Assembly: GCA_037176725.1 (NCBI GenBank)
Contig: JAZBRS010000077.1
Span: forward strand, 5,146,001-5,210,000
DNA from: Posidonia oceanica
Lineage: Eukaryota > Streptophyta > Magnoliopsida > Alismatales > Posidoniaceae
Direction of reading: 5' to 3'
DNA: 64,000 nucleotides
Part shown: in pieces, positions 22,370 through 34,904 of the stretch
How the letters are laid out: every line of letters begins with the position of its first letter
Numbering within the stretch: the first letter of the stretch is position 1
Notes under the pieces: model-generated
Database searches by the model: none
The model's input: the letters and a program-made list of their open reading frames with translations, nothing else
What the model was told of the DNA's origin: nothing
Translations under genes and position numbers: made by a program

Positions 22370-22720
22370 GCCGAGGTTTTATTCCGTCTTTTGGCACCGT
22401 TTCGCGTGCCCGCCTCGTCCTTTGCACCGTTTTGCGTGCCCGCTTCGTTTTGGCACCGTTTTGCTTGCCCACTCTCGTCTTTGGCACTGTTCTGCGTGCC
22501 TGCTTTGCTTTTGCGTCGTTTTGCGCGCTCGCTTTCGTTTTGGCACCGTTTCGCGTGCCCGCCTCGTCCTTTGCACCGTTTTACATGCTGCCTTGCTTTT
22601 TTTGCTCGTTTTGCGTGCTGATCTTGTCTTTTTGCACCGTTTCGCGTGCCGTTTTGGTTTCTTGCCTCGTTTTGCGCATTTTACGCCGTTTTCTCTTGCA
22701 TGTCGCCTGCATTGCATGGT
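22370..22720 (+). repeat. Short GTTTTGCGTGCC-type repeats in LTR A
   Basis: Variants of (TTT)GGCACCGTTTTGCGTGCCCGC recur about nine times with periods of 30-45 bp. The array differs in copy number between the LTRs: two units seen in B's 5' LTR (about 40660-40790) are absent from its 3' LTR, which explains most of their 41-bp length difference. Confidence 0.7.
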
Positions 22721-23333
22721 TTTCCCGTTGTTTTGCTTTTTCGCCTGCATTTGCATGTAAGGCAGTGATGCTTACTGTCTGGAGTTCTCACGAGCCAGGT
22801 TTCGTCCGGTTCGGAACACAGACAGCGCTGCTGAGCACTTAGACTGCACGTTTACTTCCCTGCTTTGCATCCCATCACTTAGAGCACACCTATAAGCATT
22901 CATTTAGGCATTCATAGGCACATAGGCATTTAAATCTGCATTTCCCTGCGTATGCGAGCGTAAGCCTAGAAAGACCGATTCTCGGGCGTGTCGGGGGTGC
23001 CTAACACCTTCCCCGCGCGTAACAGGAGTCCTTGCCCAGTCTTTTGGCCCGCAATGACCATATCGCCCTTATCCTAGGCTAGAGTCATCTCATTTGCATT
23101 CATTTGCATTTGTTTTCCTTTGCATTGCTTTGCTTTGCATTTCTTGCTTGGTTTTGCGTGTTAATCCACGCATTTCCCCGGTTTTCCTTGTCTCCCGATA
23201 ATGGACACGGTGGCGACTCTGAATTGTCTTATCTTTCTCTTTTCTCCTCGATTTTAAGTGTTTTTGAGTTGAGCTTCTTCCTCGGATCAATCGCCGCTAA
23301 TAGTAAGCCTGATTCCGATTGGGATTACTACAG

Positions 23334-23351
23334 TGGCGACTCTGCTGGGGA
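23334..23351 (+). promoter_or_regulatory. Primer-binding site of element A
   Basis: TGGCGACTCTGCTGGGGA, one base after the LTR end, begins with the TGG that pairs with the CCA end of a tRNA. This is the form found in Tat/Ogre-group elements, where tRNA-Arg is the usual primer. B has CGTTGGGG in place of TGCTGGGG. Confidence 0.85.
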
Positions 23352-24662
23352 AGCTAGACTCCGGCTTTCGCCTTCGCTTTCGCTCGCTTGGGATTTGCTT
23401 TCTTTGTCTGCCTTTTGTGCCTTCTTTGCCTGTTTTGCTCGCTTTTCTGTGCAAACTCTTGGCGAGTCGCCACGTGACTACTCTGCTTAGGTTTTGCACC
23501 TCCTTTGTCTTGGTTTGTGCTCTATTTTGCTTTGCTATGCCGCTGTTGCTTGTTTACTTGCTTATTTCCTTGCTTCTGCTCTTACTTGCTTTTCAGCTTA
23601 CCTGTCTTTACTTTCCTTGTCTTGCTTGCTCATTGTTGCTTTATTTCCCGCACGATGCATGTCTACATACTTGTTTGGCAACAATGCCTGCTTTTTGAAT
23701 GCTGAATGCTTTTCTTACACATTTGCTATGACACTACGCACGCACATGCCTTGCATATATGCCTTTTGACATGATGAATGCTTTTTCTTCACTATCATGC
23801 TCACGAACACTCGCACATGCCATGCACTTGCCTTTTGCTGTGTTGTATGTTGTTTGCTTGCCATATTTGGTTGATTTTCTTCCCTTTCGCACATGCCATG
23901 CCTAGGATAGTAGAGACTTGTCTGCTCTCCCCGTGGTTAACTAAAAATGGCAAGTAAAAAGAACTTCTAGGAGCAACTAGAGACTTCAAACAATCCTTCA
24001 CTCCCTTTGGTTAATAAAATGCGCAAGATAAAAGACTTTAATCATTTGCATAAGCATCATATAGGGCATGCATTCTTCTCATCTGAGTCCACCTACTAGT
24101 CTGCGAAGGACGGTCCCGGCCTCTTGTTCCACCGCTTTGGGCGTGGCGCAAGTCAGTCGGTCTGTCCCCCCTTGTTCGGGGGTCGTGTCGGTGTTAGTAG
24201 AGGGTACCACCCATGCCTCGGCGGGGTTGAGGCCACCAACGCACCACCCTGTCATTACCTGAGCTCTGGGCCAGGAGTTAGGCAGGGAACCCACTTTTCT
24301 GACCTGAGTCGGTGACCCGTACACCCAGGGATACCCGAAGTAGATCACCTGCTAAGAAACACTAGATAAGTTGAGGGGGGCATACTAGAAAGCATACATA
24401 TCATTCATGCCATCTAACTTAACTCATTTGCATCTATCATTCAGTTTCTAATTCCTGTTTCCTTCTGTTTGTGTCAGCAGTGATCGGTAAGCAAGTTTCC
24501 CTTGCTGGAGCTTGAGTGCCGACCCTTTCTGACACCCCTGTTGCGACTTTATTCGCGACCATTCCCCCCTCTAAGCTGTCCGCCCTTGCGACGATAGCTC
24601 CTTTTAGGAATCACCGCTTGAACACTCGTCGCAGCCCTGTTCTCACGCGCTCTAGGTCAGCA
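23352..24662 (+). other. Leader of element A between primer site and gag
   Basis: A non-coding leader of about 1.3 kb precedes gag. The part from about 24040 to 24360 is strikingly similar in B (42210-42540), better kept than much of the LTR, and is C/G-rich with a likely fold around GGTGACCCGTACACCC. That suggests packaging or dimerisation function. A polypyrimidine stretch ending GTGTCAGCAG (24480) is a possible splice acceptor. There is no ATG-started frame conserved between A and B here. Confidence 0.55.
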
Positions 24663-27600
24663 ATGGTCCAGTACGTTAGTGAGCCTTCCTTCACTCCTGT
24701 CACGGAGGGTGTTTCCGTTCCGGCCCCTCCGGTTGCTCCTTCTGTCCCTCTTGTTCCCCCTCCGACGCCAGGGTTTCCTCCTCTGACGTCTTTAGGTTCT
24801 CAGTATGTCCCGGGACAGTGGCAAGCATCTCTTCCTCCGGATCCGGTCGTTGAGTCTATCTTGACGACCGTTACTCACGTTCCGGAGACGCTACTGCCCC
24901 CTCTGTCCCAGGGATACGTCGCTTTCGACATCCCTTCCACCGCTGCTGTGACCTTTGCTGTAGAACCTTTTCCTCCCGGACAGTCTGTGTCCGTGCCATT
25001 TGTTTCTCAGCCCCCGCCAGCACTGCACTTCAGCGTCCCCACTGGCGAGACGCCTGAGGCGCAGTACCAGCACCTGATGGAGCTTGCCCAGAGACTGTAG
25101 GGCATGGCTCTATCGGTTCGTCCTCCTTGTGCTCCTGTCGTCCCTGAGGTTCCATTAAGGCCAGTTCCTGCATTTCATGCATCAACCTCTACACCTCCGC
25201 CTCGACCATCGTCTCAACTGCTCACGGTTCCGATGATGGGGGCTCATTTACCGCCTCCTGCTGCACAACACTTAGCACAGCATGCTCCACTTCCTTCTGG
25301 TGGTCAGTCCTTTAGACCGGCTGGAGCCCAGTACCTCACTGGCCCACTGTCTGGCACCCCGCCTGTACAGCCACTGGTGCTCCGTCATCCTACTCCTATC
25401 ACAGCACAGCACAGCATCTACTCTTCTCCTTTGCATCAAGCCCAGCATCCTGCATACACTCCTGCATACACAGTTCCCCAGCACGGATACGTCGGCCATC
25501 TCGTTGCTCCACCAGGCGACGCTATGGTAGATCCGGAGGAGCACTTAGGTGCGATCCATTCGGCGTATGTGCTCACTACCCCTGCTGATCCCTCCCCTAT
25601 AGCAGCAACTCCGGACCCCATCAACAACCGGATGGACGTCCTGGAGAAGGCACTACGATTAGTGCAGGGTACTGAGCACCAGACCTACCAATTTCGAGAC
25701 CTCTGTTGCTTTCCAGAGGCGGTACTCCCTCCGAAGTTCAAAATCCCGGACTTCGAAAAATACATTGGTAGGGGCTGCCCTGTGGCACACCTGAAGGCGT
25801 ATTGCGGTGATCTTGCTCAGCTCCAGGCTGACGAGAGGTTGCTGATCCGCCTGTTCCAGAAGAGCTTGACCGGGCCGGCACTCAAGTGGTTCACATCGCT
25901 TGATATGTCAGCCATCAAGACTTGGAACGACCTCAGTCAGGCGTTCCTGGAACAATACTCCTTCAACCTCGATCTAGTCCTAAAGAGAGCGGACTTGATC
26001 ACAATCAAGCAGAATTCCGGCGAGCCGTTCGGGGAGTACGTCGGCTGCTGGCACGCCCTTGCCTCTCAGGTTCGAGATAGACCCTCTGACGAGGAGTCTA
26101 TTGAGATCGTCATCAACGGGGCGCAGCCATCTCTTGGAGCTCTGCTTAGCATCCAACCAGTCACTACTTTTGCAGTACTCATCAGAGCTGGAGCGTGCGT
26201 GGAGAGTTCTTTGCGGAGTGGCAACTTCCCGGCTCTCTCTGCGTTCGCTAAGCAGGCAGTGATCAGCAGTAACAGTGCCAACAGCAGCACCTCCAACAAC
26301 AACAACAGCGGCAGCAACAACAACCGCCCGAAGAGGAAGGACTTGCCGAAAACCGCTGTTGCATTCGTCGACTCCCTTGCTGTGCCTGTTCGCTTGCCAT
26401 CTCGGCCTGCCCCAGCTCAGATGATGTATGCTCTTGCACCTAGGAATCCACCCACACCCCAAATCACAACCACCGCTAGACCGGTCTACCCTGCCGCACC
26501 GGTTCAGCAAGGCTCATACCAGAGGCAAAGAAGGCCACCCATTGAGAAGCGGAAATTCGCCCCACTGGTGGAACTGCTCACGGTCATCTTGCCAAAGGTT
26601 GCATCGCTCCTGAAGTTCCCGGAGGTTCGTCCGCCGCCAAGTCCTCTACCGCTTTGGTTTAGGGCGAACCTCTTCTGCAATTTCCATCGAAGCGTCGGGC
26701 ATTCGACGGACAATTGCTACTCCCTGCGGAACGCAATTCAGGACCTGACCGAATCGGGAACGATTATGATCGACACGCACGAGACATCCACTCAAGCACA
26801 CACACATGCATCTGCACATTCAGCTGTTCCCCCTCATTCTGGCATCATCCACCAACCCCTATCGGAGCACACTTATTCGGCAGGGGCTGGAACCTCAGGC
26901 ATCCATTCTGTCTTTCCTTCTGGGCCTGCTACCTCCGTGGTAGACCCTTCTGATCTCATCTCTGATATTTCTGAGCCTTTCCCTGTAAATCTTTATCTTG
27001 CGGCAGTTGCCGGCTCCGAGTCGGGAGTTCACACGATCCGACCGTGTGCCAGGCCGGAGCGCCCCTTCGCGCCCCCCGCCGTGCTTCCTCAGGCTCAATC
27101 CCCTGTACACCTCCTAGCTAGGGCCCAGCCTAGATCCCCTGTCCACCTCTTAGGGCGACCTCAGCTAGAATCTCCAGTACACCTTCTAGGCAGACCTCAA
27201 CCTGCCCCAGCCTTCCCACCCCAACAACCATACCCTCTAGGTAGACCTCAATACCCAATGGGCCCCCCTGTAACCTCTCCTGTGCTCGCAGCACGTGCTC
27301 CGGTGGTTATTGACTTAACCCTGGACACCCATCGCGTCCCTTACAGCTACGCCACAGAAATGTGTGCGGAAGTAACGCGATCGGGGAGGGTCTACAGGCC
27401 CCCAACACCGGCAATTAGGCCAAATCACCCCAAGCCTGCTATGCCCCCACCCTCCAACCAACCCGTAGCAGATCCAACCCTAAATCAACCCGTAGCAAGC
27501 CAAATCCCTGCCTAGCCTGTAGCGGCCCAGCTTCCTGCCACTACCCCCTTAGAGCTTGCCAAAACAACCCCTCTTGTTGCCAAAAAGAATCAACCCAAGG

Positions 27601-30600
27601 CAGACATAACCTCCCAACTTAAGAAGGTCAAAGCTGACATTTCCATTTGGGACCTAATCCACACCTCTGCCGAACACCGCGAGGCTTTTCTTCGCGTGTT
27701 CCAGGCCGCCCGTGTGTCCCAGTCTATTGAGCCTTCAGCCTTGGAGAGCATGGTAGGGTTGATTGCGGAGCCCCAGGTCATCTCTTTTACAAGTGATGAG
27801 CTGCCTCTGGCGGGGATTAATCATAACCAACCCCTGTTCGTCACGGTTCAGTTCAAAAGCTTTCGCATTCCCCTAACACTAGTTGATAATGGGTCAGGCC
27901 TTAACATCTGCCCCTTGCGTACTGCAACCAAGCTCGGATTCAAAGCCGAGGACATCACGCCAGCTGTAAAGGGAATGACAGCTTTTGACAACACCCACCA
28001 TGACGCTCTAGGGATTCTGATTATTCCCCTTGCCATCGGCCCGGTCGTCTTCGATGTAGAATTCTATGTCGTCGACTTGAAGCCGAATTTCAATCTTCTG
28101 CTTGGGCGCCCTTGGCTCCACAAGCATCAGGTCCTTCCCTCGACCCTCCATCGGATGATAAAGTACCGTCGTGGCGATGATGTCATTGTCATCATGGCGG
28201 AGAACTTTGAGAAGGAGCGGATCGAGGCAGTCTCCCCCATATCTTCACAAGCTATCCCGTTTGACCCCGAGACTTCTGAAGCTCTATATCGCGTTAATCG
28301 GTGTGAGCCGGTTAACTTCATTCCTGATCTTGAACGTGTCAACTCCTTGGCCGTTCACAGCAACCCCTTTCGAATGGTCAAGAATGTATGTCACAGGTGG
28401 GATTACATAAAAGGCACACCGCTCAGGCGTCATGGCCAGGGGATCGTAGAGCCGATCGTAGCAGTGGAGCGGAGGAAATCTGAAGGCCTCGGTTACGAAC
28501 CCAAGCTCAACGAAGATCACTGCCTTCAGCTCAAGGATCAAGAGCCAGCCATTCCCAGAGACATTACTAACTTCACCAGTGCAGGAGTTCTAGGATCGAC
28601 CGACGATCAAGACACGGCACCGACAGAGGATTGGGTGTGTGTTGAGGACTACTACTCAGATGAGGAGCAGTCTGGCACAACAGAGGCAGTCCCAACCGGC
28701 ACAGCAGAAACAGTGATCAGAGCAGAGGCCACACAGTCAGTCTATTCAGCTCTTCCTCTGGCAGAAACAGCAGGCAGCTCAGCAGGCCTTGTGGCAGAAC
28801 TAGCAAGTTCCCACTCTTTTGCAGCCACATCAGCTTCCCAAGTATAGACAGCAGCAGTGCAGGAGTCAGAGACACTCCTTCTGGCGGGATCAAGCATGCT
28901 ACCAGCGGTCACAGTTACATCAGTGCCACTGTCCCCCTCTCTGAAAGGGCAGTCAATCAATACAGTCAGCAGCGCGGCTCAGCCCGCTTCAGCATCCACA
29001 TCTCCAGGAATGCAGCAGGCGCAGTCCGCTTCGCATCCTCCTGACAACCAGCAGCAGCTCTCATGGCAAGACCCCATTACATCAGAGGCTGCACTCTCTC
29101 AGTTACGGCCCGATACAAAAGGCCAACTGAGCACTACACTCTCCGGGCCCTTGAGCCCTCAGAAGAGCGTCTCTGCTTACTCTTCACCCGCAACAGTGAC
29201 CCTGGCAGCTTATCCATCTGTGGCACCGCTGACCTGTCTATTTGGGCCTTCTACATCGGAGTTGCCGCCATCGGACGTGCCCGTGAACCAGATCATGCAA
29301 ATTCCAAGGGCAGCAATCCGTCTTGCAGCCGGGCCAGTGCCGCAGGCCCCCGGTGCCTACTATGTCGACTCCCCCTCAGACGAGGAAGAAGGAGTGGTGA
29401 TAGAAGCCCAGGTCAATTCGTGGATGTCCGACTTAGAGCTACTTTATCAAGAACAAATCAAGTCGATAGTAGAAGACCTGGCAGAGCATCGAGCCGCAGA
29501 AAGGAAAGGGAAAGCCGTGGTTACGGACCCTCCTCTGCAAGAAGACCATGCCTCTATCATGGTCCTAGAAGAAGGCTCGGCAGCACCGGACTCCCCTAGA
29601 CCAGATGAGCTCATCACTCTCCAATCGGAAGGCGGGTCTAGGTGGTTTGTGCAACACATGCCTCACCGGAGCAGCATAGCGAGCGGCAGTGCCCAAACCA
29701 GCTGCCAGTCCGGCATACCCTCCCTAAGCACACTAGAAGACTTAGAGGAGGGAGCACTAGCAGTCCAAGCGGCAGCAGCAACAGAGCAGAAAGCAGAATC
29801 AGTAACAGAGTTGTTAGCAGCCTCAGCAGTAGGGTCACCAGCAGTCTCAACAGCAGAATCAGCAAGGCCCTCAGCAGTATCAGCAGAGCATTCAGCAGAA
29901 TCAGTCAGGCCAGAGCAAGCAGTAGAAGGAGTTGCTGGGACGGAGGTCGCGCACCGAGGCTACAAGAATACTCGAGTGAGCGTGACCATCCTAAAGCGTC
30001 ACCAGGGCCAAGCAGTGGAATACATACACTCTTTCGACATCACAAGTCCTTCGTTTGAGAAAGAGATCCTCTCGGAACTTATTGCTTATGGAGAGGAGGA
30101 TGATACGGGCATGGATGAGATTGACGAACCATCGCCCGAGTTCCGGCCCTATGACGACGACCCAGAAGGCCCCAACCTCCACGTTGAAGAAGAAACAGAG
30201 GTTGTCAACATCGGCACAGCTGAGGAAGTTAGAGAAGTTCGTATCAGTGCTCAGCTGTCCTCCCAGGCTCGAGTAGAGTTCATCGCATTCTTGAAAGAAT
30301 ATGCGGATGTCTTCGCCTGGAGTTACGAGGATATGGTCGGCCTTGACATAGAGATAGTGGTGCACAATCTGCCCTTAAACCCGGATGCCAAGCCAGTGAA
30401 GCAAAAGCTGAGAAGATGGCGACCGCAGTGGCTGCTCATGATCAAAGAAGAGATAATGAAGCAGCTCAGAGTCAACTTTCTGAAGGTCGTTCTTTATCCT
30501 GAGTGGCTGGCAAATATTGTACCTGTGCCCAAGAAAGATGGCCGAATTCGGATCTACATCGACTACAGGGACCTGAACAAGGCGAGTCCCAAGGACGACT

Positions 30601-33480
30601 TCCCTTTGCCTCACATTAACGTCCTAGTCGACAATACAGCGGGCCACAAGATGTTCTCCTTCATGGACGGCTTTTCTGGATACAATCAAATCAAAATGGC
30701 AGAAGAAGACATGGAAAAGACTTCATTCATCACCCCTTGGGGAGTCTTCTGCTACCAAGTCATGCCGTTCGGTCTGAAGAATGCTGGTGTGACCTATCAG
30801 AGGGCCATGACTGCGCTGTTCCACGACCTCATGCATCAAGAAGTAGAGATCTACGTAGACGACATGATTGCTAAAACCAGAGAGCCTGAAGACCATCTTG
30901 CCTATTTAAAAAAGCTCATTGACCGTCTACAGAAATACAAGTTGCGCCTGAATCCCAAGAAGTGTGTGTTCGGGGTGTCTTCTGGCAAGCTGCTCGGCTA
31001 CATTGTTAGCCAAAGGGGGATTGAGGTGGACCCGATGAAAGCAAAAGCCATCGTGGACACGCCACCCCCTAGAACTGAAAAGGAGGTCAGAAGTCTGCTT
31101 GGGCGTTTACAGTATATCAGTCGCTTTATTGCACAGCTTACGCCCATCTGTGAACCCATATTCAAGCTCCTGAGGAAGAATGCGCAAATCGACTAGAGCG
31201 AGGAGTGTCAGGCTGCATTTGCTAAGATCAAGCAGCTGTTGATCAAGCCTCCTGTCCTGGTTCCCCCTACACTAGGGAGACCTTTGCTTCTCTACCTTTC
31301 TACCATGCAGCATTCCATGGGTGCCGTCTTGGGCCAACATGATGAATCTGGTAGAAGGGAGCACGCCATCTATTACCTGAGCAAGAAGTTTAATGAATGT
31401 GAAGCTAGGTACAGTACACTAGAGAAGACCTGCTTGTCCCTTGTCTGGGCTGCACAGAAACTAAGGCACTACATGATGGCATACCCAGTTCAGCTCTTAT
31501 GCCGGCATGATCCTATCAAGTTCCTCTTTCAAAAGCCAGCCATGGTAGGCAGATGTGCTAAGTGGCAGGTGTTATTGTCTCAGTACGACATTACCTTTGT
31601 CACACAGAAGTCCATGAAGGGTCAGGCCATGGCAGACCATCTTGCTGACCTTCCTCTGCCTGAATACCAATCCCTCCAGACGCAGTTCCCTGACAAGGAC
31701 ATCCTCTTCGCAATGGAGGGCTCTGAGCAGAAAAATCCTGAAAAACAAGAGGAATGGCAGCTTTACTTTGATGGCGCTGTCAACAAAAAGGGCTGAGGCA
31801 TAGGCGCAGTGCTAACCACGCCCTAGGGACAGATGATTCCCTTCGCGAGGAAGCTGACTTTCACCTGCACATACAATCAAGCAGAATATGAAGCGTGCAT
31901 CCTAGGGTTGAAGGTCGCCCTCGAGCACAAGGTGCGGAGGCTGCATGTGCACGGTGATGCCATGCTGGTGATCTCTCAAGTGAATGGCGACTGGAGGACA
32001 AAAGATCCCAAACTTGTGCCGTATCACGAACACCTGCTGAGGCTGATGGAAGAATTTGAGAGCATCTGCTTCACATACATGAACAGAGCAAAGAATGCAT
32101 ATGCAGACGCGCTAGCAACTCTGGCATCCTGGCTCAGTATACCTGAAGACAGTACAGTAGATGTATCAGTTACCTGCATAGAGTAGCCTGCACATTGCAT
32201 GAACGTAGAAGAGGCAGATCCAGCAGAGGAGCAGCCTTGGTATCAAGACATAAAAACTTTCCTGGAGTCTGGCAGCTTTCCTCCTGATACTACGGCAGCA
32301 GACAAGAGAACTCTGGCGCGTCTGGCATCAAAATATGTGTTGCGGGCTGGGCAGCTATACAGAAGGTCATATAATCAGATGCTACTGCGCTGCCTGGACA
32401 AATCGGAGGCGGACACGCTGATGCTTCAAGTGCATGCAGGGACCTGTGGCCCGCACATGAACGGCGTCCTCCTGGCCAAGAAAATCATGCTTCAAGGATA
32501 TTTCTGGCAGACCATGGAAGCAGACTGTTGCCGGTTTGTGCGTAAATGCCACAACTGCCAGATCCATGGTAACTTCATCAAGGCCCCCCCCACAACAGTT
32601 GCATAACATGTCTTTGCCATGGCCTTTCTCCACCTGGGGGATCGATGTCATTGGCACCATCCACCCAGCTGCTTCAAATGGTCATCGTTACATTCTGGTA
32701 GCAATCGATTACTTTACCAAGTGGGTGGAAGCAGCCTCTTATAAGACAGTCACCGCTGTGGCAACAGAAAAGTTTATCAAGAACAATATCATTGCCCGAT
32801 ATGGGGTCCCACACTCAGTCATCTCTGATAATGGCACAAACTTCATTGCCAAGAGGACCGAGGAATACCTGCAAAGTCTCAAGATCAAGCATCATAGATC
32901 CTCGCCCTATCGGCCATAGATGAACGGAGCAGTGGAGTCTGCAAACAAGAACATTGTTAAAATCCTGAAGAAAATGGCAGAAACCCACAAGGATTGGCAC
33001 GACAAGCTCCCGAACGCACTCTGGGCGTACAGGACATCAATCCGGACCTCGACGGGAGCCACCCCGTATTCTTTGGTGTACGGCATGGAAGCGGTGCTAC
33101 CTGTTGAAGTAGAGATCCCCTTTCTGTGGATCCTACGAGAAGCTGAGTTGGAAGAGGCAGAATGGGTCGAAGACCGCTGCGTCCAACTGAATTTAATTGA
33201 TGAGCATAGACTGCAAGCTATGCACAATGCTCACTGCTACCAGAAGCGAATGGCCAGAGCATTCTTGAAGAAGGTCCAGCCCAGAAACTTTCAGCCAGGG
33301 GACCTTGTCTTGCGTGCCATTCATTTGCCTGATGGTCGAGGGAAATTCCGACCCATTTGGCGCGGCCCCTTTGTGGTCAAGCAGATCTTCTCGGGAGGCA
33401 CTGTAACTCTTGAGGATATGGACCGGGTCGAGCAGTCTGAGCCCGTCAACCTCTGCTATCTCAAGAAGTACTATCAGTAG
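24663..33480 (+). pseudogene. gag-pol polyprotein of element A, broken
   Basis: The start is the ATG at 24663 (MVQYVSEPSFTPV), homologous to B. Domains: Gag capsid about 25620-26240 (FKIPDFEKY, LKWFTSLD); nucleocapsid CNFHRSVGHSTDNC about 26676; protease VDNGSGLN about 27880; long Ser/Ala/Glu linker; RT with VPKKDGR, GFSGYNQIK and YVDDM (about 30851); first, degenerate RNase H about 31240-31680; second RNase H beginning LYFDGAVN (about 31760); integrase zinc finger about 32430-32560 and DDE core about 32640-33230; C-terminus VNLCYLKKYYQ. No chromodomain is seen. Disruptions: stops at 25098, 27513, 28845, 31194, 31794, 31824, 32184 and 32917, and one extra C in the C-run at 32584-32591. It cannot make a full polyprotein. 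Confidence 0.93.
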
Positions 33481-34904
33481 CCGAAGGCGGCCCCGTTGCA
33501 GATGCCCTTCTCCCACCTACACACTTGCATTCTCACCTTTTGCATTCTCGTCCTACCTGCATCTTCTATCTATCCTATTCATGCATTCTCTCTCTTCAAA
33601 TCATCATCGTCATTCTCTCAAATCATGCATCACATTTTTGGCCCGGTGATGAAAACCGGAAGTGCTTGCCTGCTCTGGAAAGAGTCCGCCCTACCTCACT
33701 CGGCACTACTTGGATGTCTCAGCTAGTGAGGGAGCCACCATCAATCAGGACTGGCGAAATGCCTAATCTCATAAGGACATACACCTCTAAGGGAGAAAAA
33801 ATGTTAGGATGTGAGTCTGAAAAAAGTGAGAGTAGACATCTAGGCTTGGGCCCATTCAGGGAACAGAAGACGAAGACAGAAGCCGGCCCTAGAGATATAG
33901 GGGTGTGCAGTCTAACCCTGCTCCTTCTACCCATCACATAGTAGGCCCAAAGCCTAGATCCATCACAACTCAAACACCCTTCTTTTGCCACCAAAATGGG
34001 GATAGCAAAAGCCTGAAAAAAAGAGAAAAGAGATCAAACAAGCCTGAAAAAAAAAAGAAGAGAAAAAGAAATCAAACAAACCAAAAAAAGGGGAAGATAG
34101 AACAAAAACAAAAAAAAGAGGAGAAAGAAAGGAGAAAAAGCAACCTGAAAGTACAGGCACCATCATCCCCCATACCTTACTAGAGATCCAAGGGTGTTAA
34201 GCTTAAGAAGGGTCTGCCGCATCCCTCCAAGAGCAAAACACTTACCCTTTCCTAGCTAGGGGCAGAGAAAGACTGCATACCTATGAGGGAGAAATCAAAG
34301 AAAAGAGAGCTGAAAGAATAAGTGTAGGTCCTGAGAGTTCGGCAAGAAGCCTGTCCTCACCACACCACCACTTGTACAAATGCCAACACCCGTTCCGGAG
34401 TGCCACCAGCGAGCCAAGAGTCTAAGTAGGGCCCGGTAAGTCGGGGACCACTCTTTTCCTTTGCAGCAGACACCAAAGCACTCCGTATGCTGAGGGCACC
34501 CAAGCACACCAATCATTTCATAAGCATACCAACCTACATCATGCATACATGCATCTTCAATTACCCCTTCTTTCTCGTCGATCGTTCTGCTCTGCAACTC
34601 GCTTCGACTTTGAGACAGTACTTCTCCCCAGCAGAGCGCACTGACGATGCTCAAACTGCGTTGGTCCTGATCTCCGGCCAGCCCTCGCCCCCACATTCAC
34701 AAGACCGTTGTAGATTTCCTATTGCTTATCTGTGCTTAACTACTATGTTCTGTTATTGACTGCTATGATGCATATGGAACTACTTTATCAGCCTCAGATT
34801 CTGCTTTCTATCAAAGATTATATGCCTGCGAGATCTGACTGTTTGTTGATAGCAGGTACCTTCAAGCTCTGCAGCTCTCAGCCTGTACCTCTGCGATCTG
34901 CGTA
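33481..34904 (+). other. Post-pol spacer of element A
   Basis: No gene is supported. It has the homologous blocks described for 1-985. After an AAAATGGGGATAGCAAAAGCC phrase comes an A/G-rich purine tract (about 34015-34145). From about 34700 to 34904 it is the leader of the PMD-like ORF, with a GTTGATAGCAG|GTACC phrase conserved in B. Confidence 0.6.

Larger units (their letters stand above)
17341..23332 (+). repeat. 5' LTR of element A (about 6.0 kb)
   Basis: Ends are TGTTGACACC...GATTACTACA, with the primer site one base later. Zones in order: a CCAAACC/CT-rich start; an A-rich, T-poor stretch (18050-18780); a pyrimidine-rich part with a (TTTC)n run near 18950; a GC-rich part (20040-20640); a T-rich zone of TTGCAT...TAGGTCC words (20690-21700); GTTTTGCGTGCCCGC-type repeats (22370-22700); and a conserved end block GGGTGCCTAACACCTTCCCC at about 22998-23017 that is kept in all three LTRs here. 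Frames of 100-345 codons inside it are not conserved between copies. Confidence 0.9.

Noticed and set aside
21805..22842. Long open frame (about 345 codons) inside LTR A
   Set aside because: It lies in T-rich repeats, encodes a Phe/Cys/Ala-rich low-complexity chain, and the homologous frames in B's LTRs are broken at different points.
24124..24315. 63-codon frame in A's leader that is also open in B (42323-42514)
   Set aside because: It begins with TTG and not ATG, and the whole leader block is well conserved, so the open frame can be a by-product of nucleotide conservation.
29642..30058. Alternative-frame ORFs over the protease-RT linker of A (and 47819-48220 in B)
   Set aside because: They overlap the conserved gag-pol frame and reflect its Ser/Ala/Gln codon bias.
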